Assembly: GCF_028748105.1 (NCBI RefSeq)
Contig: NZ_CP118168.1
Location: forward strand, 930,001 to 994,000
Length of the DNA stretch: 64,000 nt
Direction of reading: 5' to 3'
DNA from: Entomospira nematocerorum
Lineage (GTDB): Bacteria; Spirochaetota; Spirochaetia; WRBN01
A model generated the notes under the pieces. The model made no database searches. It was not told the DNA's origin and worked only from the letters and a program-made list of their open reading frames with translations. Below, piece by piece: positions 61,819-64,000 of this stretch. The position numbers were made by a program, and so were the translations under genes. Every line of letters starts with the position of its first letter. The stretch's first letter is position 1.

Positions 61819-62340
61819 TTGGCTGTTAAAGATGTACGCATGAATGAACAAATTCGTGTGACGACCATTAGGTTAGTTGATGAAGATGGTGAGAGTGAAA
61901 TTGTAGAGACAAAGTGGGCTTTACAAAAAGCAATTGATTTGGAATTAGACTTAGTGGAAATTGCACCGAAAGCCAATCCTCCAGTTTGCCGTATTCTTGA
62001 TTATGGTAAGTACTGTTTTGAACAAGACAAGAAGCAGCGTGAAGTCAAGAAACACCAAAAGCAGAGCAAACTGAAAGAAGTCCGTATGCAACCGAAAATT
62101 GATACGCATGATATGGAATTTAAGACCAAGCATATCCGGCAGTTTTTAAGTGAAGGAGATAAGGTTAAGGTCTCAATTCGATTTAGAGGACGCGAATTCG
62201 CCCATACAGAACGGGGAGTGGATGTACTAAGTGAGGTTTTACGCATTTTAGGTGAAGAAAACTATATTTTAGAAAAACCACCACTGATGGAAGGACGTTA
62301 TATGTCTATGTCATTAGCGCCTAAGTCTGGGAAAAAATAG
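61819..62340 (+). CDS. infC: Translation initiation factor IF-3 (TTG start)
   Basis: 173 residues. IF-3 checks the start codon and keeps 30S and 50S apart. N-terminal domain with MNEQIRVTTIRLVDEDGE, linker rich in Lys, and C-terminal domain with KEVRMQPKIDTHDMEFKTKHIRQFL and EGDKVKVSIRFRGRE. The start is placed at TTG 61819, 4 bases after AGGGAGG; it gives LAVKDVRMNEQI. The other in-frame candidate is GTG 61786 without a ribosome site. A non-ATG start in infC parallels the AUU start of E. coli, through which IF-3 limits its own synthesis. Confidence 0.93.
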   Translation: MAVKDVRMNEQIRVTTIRLVDEDGESEIVETKWALQKAIDLELDLVEIAPKANPPVCRILDYGKYCFEQDKKQREVKKHQKQSKLKEVRMQPKIDTHDMEFKTKHIRQFLSEGDKVKVSIRFRGREFAHTERGVDVLSEVLRILGEENYILEKPPLMEGRYMSMSLAPKSGKK

Positions 62341-62381
62341 ATTCATATATTTATTATATAAAGAGAAGAAAGAGGTTAATA

Positions 62382-62597
62382 ATGGCAAGTAAAGTAAAAA
62401 AGCATAAGGTAAAAACGAGAAAAGCTGCTGCTAGTCGTTACAGTATTACGGGTACAGGCAAAAAGGTTAAATTTCGCCCACAAGGTATGCGACATATTCT
62501 TACAAAGAAGCCATCATCACGCAAGCGTAAGTTACGACAAAAGACCGTGATGTCTGGTAATATTATGAAAAAAATTAAGGTGCTAATGCCCTACTAA
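62382..62597 (+). CDS. rpmI: Ribosomal protein bL35
   Basis: 71 residues, highly basic, with the family pattern KVKKHKVKTRKAAASRYSITGTGKKVKF and HILTKKPSSRKRKLRQ. GAAGAAAGAGG upstream. Middle gene of the universally common infC-rpmI-rplT order. Confidence 0.96.
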   Translation: MASKVKKHKVKTRKAAASRYSITGTGKKVKFRPQGMRHILTKKPSSRKRKLRQKTVMSGNIMKKIKVLMPY

Positions 62598-62622
62598 AAT
62601 TGTGGACTAGGAGAGAGATAAG

Positions 62623-62979
62623 ATGCCAAGAGCAGTGGATGGAACACGCCGTAAAAATCGTAGAAATAAAATTTTAAAGCAAGCCAAGGGTTACTGGGGA
62701 ACTCGCAGCAAACTTCACCGTGTTGCTAAAACACAAGTTATGAAGTCTGGGATGTATGCTTACCGAGATCGACGCGCTAAAAAAAGAGATTTTCGAGCAT
62801 TATGGATTTCGAGAATATCAGCAGGAGCTCGAGCACAGGGCTTAAGTTATTCTCGCTTTATTGACGGTCTTAATAAGGCTAATATTAAGCTAAATCGAAA
62901 GGCTTTATCCAATCTGGTCATTGAAGATGTTGTTGCATTTAACTTGCTTGTAACCGAAGCTAGGAAGGCCTTAGGTTAG
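62623..62979 (+). CDS. rplT: Ribosomal protein bL20
   Basis: 118 residues, standard length. N-terminus RAVDGTRRKNRRNKILKQAKGYWGTRSKL and central YAYRDRRAKKRDFRALWISRI are diagnostic. It binds 23S rRNA early in 50S assembly and in several bacteria represses its own operon. GGAGAGAG precedes the ATG. Confidence 0.96.
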   Translation: MPRAVDGTRRKNRRNKILKQAKGYWGTRSKLHRVAKTQVMKSGMYAYRDRRAKKRDFRALWISRISAGARAQGLSYSRFIDGLNKANIKLNRKALSNLVIEDVVAFNLLVTEARKALG

Positions 62980-63026
62980 ATAAATAGATATAAGTTGGGA
63001 GCTACCCACTTTAGGAGAGAGAAAAT

Positions 63027-63377
63027 ATGGTAACATTGGAGCAGGTCGAGCAATTAGAGGCTAAAGTGCGTCAGGTTGTGTCTATCGTTGAGGAATTACG
63101 TGTGGAGAATGCGCGCCTAAAGTTAGAAAAAAAGCAACTAGATGCTGATTTTAACGTATTACGTGAACGATATGAAATTGCTACTTCTAAAGCGGGTGCA
63201 TTAGAGGGTGCTCAGCAGATGGTTGAAAAGGGTATTCTTGAGGCAATTGACATGCTTGATGAAGCAAGTAAAAATTATAACGAGGTATCCAGTGTAGATT
63301 CTGATAGCGAGATAGAACCCTACATAGCTCCTCAAGAAGCGGAGGAGGACATTTCATCCTCCGATAATATTCACTAA
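63027..63377 (+). CDS. Short coiled-coil protein, ZapB-like
   Basis: 116 residues. The first ~65 are a clear coiled coil of heptads (VEQLEAKVRQVVSIVEELRVENARLKLEKKQLDADF), similar to ZapB-like division factors; the C-terminal 40 residues are acidic and probably disordered. It lies 9 bases upstream of zapA. ZapA and ZapB-type proteins act together on the FtsZ ring, so a division role is likely but inferred. Confidence 0.65.
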   Translation: MVTLEQVEQLEAKVRQVVSIVEELRVENARLKLEKKQLDADFNVLRERYEIATSKAGALEGAQQMVEKGILEAIDMLDEASKNYNEVSSVDSDSEIEPYIAPQEAEEDISSSDNIH

Positions 63378-63386
63378 AAATATTTT

Positions 63387-63668
63387 ATGTCTTCTCATCT
63401 ATATACACTTAGTATTTTAGGTGTTAATTTAACGGTCAGTACGACAGAAAAGGTTGAATATTTACAAGAACTTGAAGATATATTGTTAACATCAATAGAG
63501 GATGTGCAATATAATTTAGGTATACAGGATTCTTTATCCGTGGCGATTATGGCTGGTTTTTTTTTGTCTGATAGACTTAAAAAAAAGGAATCTATGGGTG
63601 AGGATGAATCCTTTCTGTTAGAAACAAAGCTAGGTGATATCATGAAACTCTTGAACGATATTACCTAG
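63387..63668 (+). CDS. zapA: Cell division protein ZapA
   Basis: 93 residues. The N-terminal strand domain (YTLSILGVNLTVSTTEKVEYLQEL) and a helix with the typical SLSVAIMAGFFLSDRLKKKE match ZapA, which cross-links FtsZ filaments at mid-cell. The coiled-coil tail is short. The zapA-6S RNA order found here is also known from proteobacteria. Confidence 0.82.
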   Translation: MSSHLYTLSILGVNLTVSTTEKVEYLQELEDILLTSIEDVQYNLGIQDSLSVAIMAGFFLSDRLKKKESMGEDESFLLETKLGDIMKLLNDIT

Positions 63669-63680
63669 TAATATTATGAT
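63651..63680 (+). promoter_or_regulatory. Promoter of the 6S RNA candidate
   Basis: TTGAAC (63651-63656, within zapA), 18-base spacer, TATGAT (63675-63680). The expected start is near 63687. Confidence 0.6.
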
Positions 63681-63686
63681 TAGGAA

Positions 63687-63866
63687 CTATAGCCTGTGAC
63701 GTACGGCAGAAGAGCATATCCTCTTGCACAAAAAAGTATCCTAGGGTTTTCGTTATGTCAGTATTGAATGACTTGGTGTTATCTGAGTCAAACATACTGA
63801 CGAGATTACCCACTTGAATAAATTAATCAAGTAGGATCTAGTTTTTCACCGGCGTCATGGGTTTTT
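63687..63866 (+). ncRNA. ssrS: Probable 6S RNA
   Basis: A ~180-base non-coding stretch directly after zapA folds as one long rod. The outer stem is 63693-63701 with 63853-63861 (9 pairs, two G-U), then CGG/CCG. The next stem is about 63717-63726 with 63828-63838 (one bulge). An open central bubble follows, containing a small hairpin on its 3' side (CTTGA/TCAAG). The apical stem is 63757-63764 with 63794-63801 plus an inner TGACT/AGTCA. A T run ends it at 63866. Length, the open-bubble shape, the upstream promoter and the zapA neighbour all fit 6S RNA, which sequesters RNA polymerase. The 3' end overlaps the end of the opposite-strand gene. Confidence 0.6.
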
Positions 63867-64000
63867 CATAATATACGCATTCCAATGTTAGCCCATTGGG
63901 TATTGCTGTAGCTCCTGTAAACTCTTTATGTTGATACTTGAGGGCTCTCGTAATTCTTTCATATTTTTCAGAGAAAGACTGGTGGGGTTGGATCAGTGTT
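63838..64000 (-). CDS. truA: C-terminal end of a probable tRNA pseudouridine synthase TruA (5' part outside window)
   Basis: An open minus-strand frame enters from the right edge and stops at 63838-63840, giving 53 residues. The segment FTGATAIPNGLTLECVYYEKP resembles the TruA ending (AG.TAP..GL.L..V.Y), which closes the pseudouridine synthase fold acting on tRNA positions 38-40. Only the tail is visible and no catalytic residue can be checked, so the name is tentative. It converges on zapA and the 6S RNA candidate, overlapping the latter by 29 bases. Confidence 0.5.
   Translation of the reverse strand, partial: TLIQPHQSFSEKYERITRALKYQHKEFTGATAIPNGLTLECVYYEKPMTPVKN

Overview
The window is chromosomal DNA from a low-GC spirochaete. 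The clearest marker is flaA (23528-24565), the periplasmic-flagellum sheath protein found only in spirochaetes. A short alanyl-tRNA synthetase without the C-terminal domain, a CBS-domain family II pyrophosphatase, a one-subunit LolC/E-like permease and a split xanthine-dehydrogenase-like operon next to ftsY fit the same group. The genus cannot be fixed from sequence alone. There are no insertion sequences, phage genes or CRISPR arrays, and no gene-free stretch longer than about 250 bases. The largest gaps, 39200-39446 and 59893-60122, hold promoters and leaders.

Layout. 1-4155 (minus): a surface-polysaccharide locus with a TupA-like ATP-grasp protein carrying a repetitive coiled coil, followed by an MBOAT O-acyltransferase and its SGNH-like partner. 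The last two are broken by five homopolymer frameshifts. 4257-17300: housekeeping genes (groL, CNNM-type transporter, ltaE-guaA, tmk, prfC, purB) and cell-wall or lipoprotein genes. 17476-25162: a degenerate M28-like membrane protein, four tRNAs (Asp on minus; His, Arg and Lys on plus), a FemX-like ligase, prmC, a GerMN-like protein, flaA and a J-domain membrane protein. 25256-34400: yebC-ruvC, ZIP transporter, CBS-pyrophosphatase, rlmN, a GGDEF cyclase, a shrunken aminotransferase-like protein, tRNA-Asn, slyD and trmJ. 34499-46114: two tandem signal peptidase genes (the second lacks the catalytic serine), alaS, fba, a 64-residue bacterial histone, gap, and the pgpH-ybeY-corC-TPR operon. 46296-52612: the XDH-like three-gene operon and ftsY-hypothetical-lolC/E. 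52607-59108 (minus): pgm and rimP-nusA-infB. 59278-64000: lipoprotein, beta-barrel and lipoprotein genes, infC-rpmI-rplT, zapB-like and zapA, a probable 6S RNA, and the 3' end of a probable truA.

Expression signals are unusually readable. Many genes have sigma70-type boxes with a 17-bp spacer. In at least ten genes the -10 box ends only 6-10 bases before the ATG, with no Shine-Dalgarno sequence, which predicts leaderless mRNAs (SGNH-like gene, femX-like, GerMN-like, J-domain gene, rlmN, trmJ, lepB, alaS, ftsY, pgm). Other genes, such as purB, gap, yebC, flaA, infC and infB, have normal Shine-Dalgarno sites. flaA has a sigma28-like -10 box with a 16-bp palindrome just downstream.

The items most worth follow-up are the leaderless gene set, the Ser-to-Ala signal peptidase paralogue, the histone, the XDH-like complex with an altered molybdenum subunit, the 6S RNA candidate, the 28-bp inverted repeat at 17356-17421, and the clustered frameshifts at 2660-3771.
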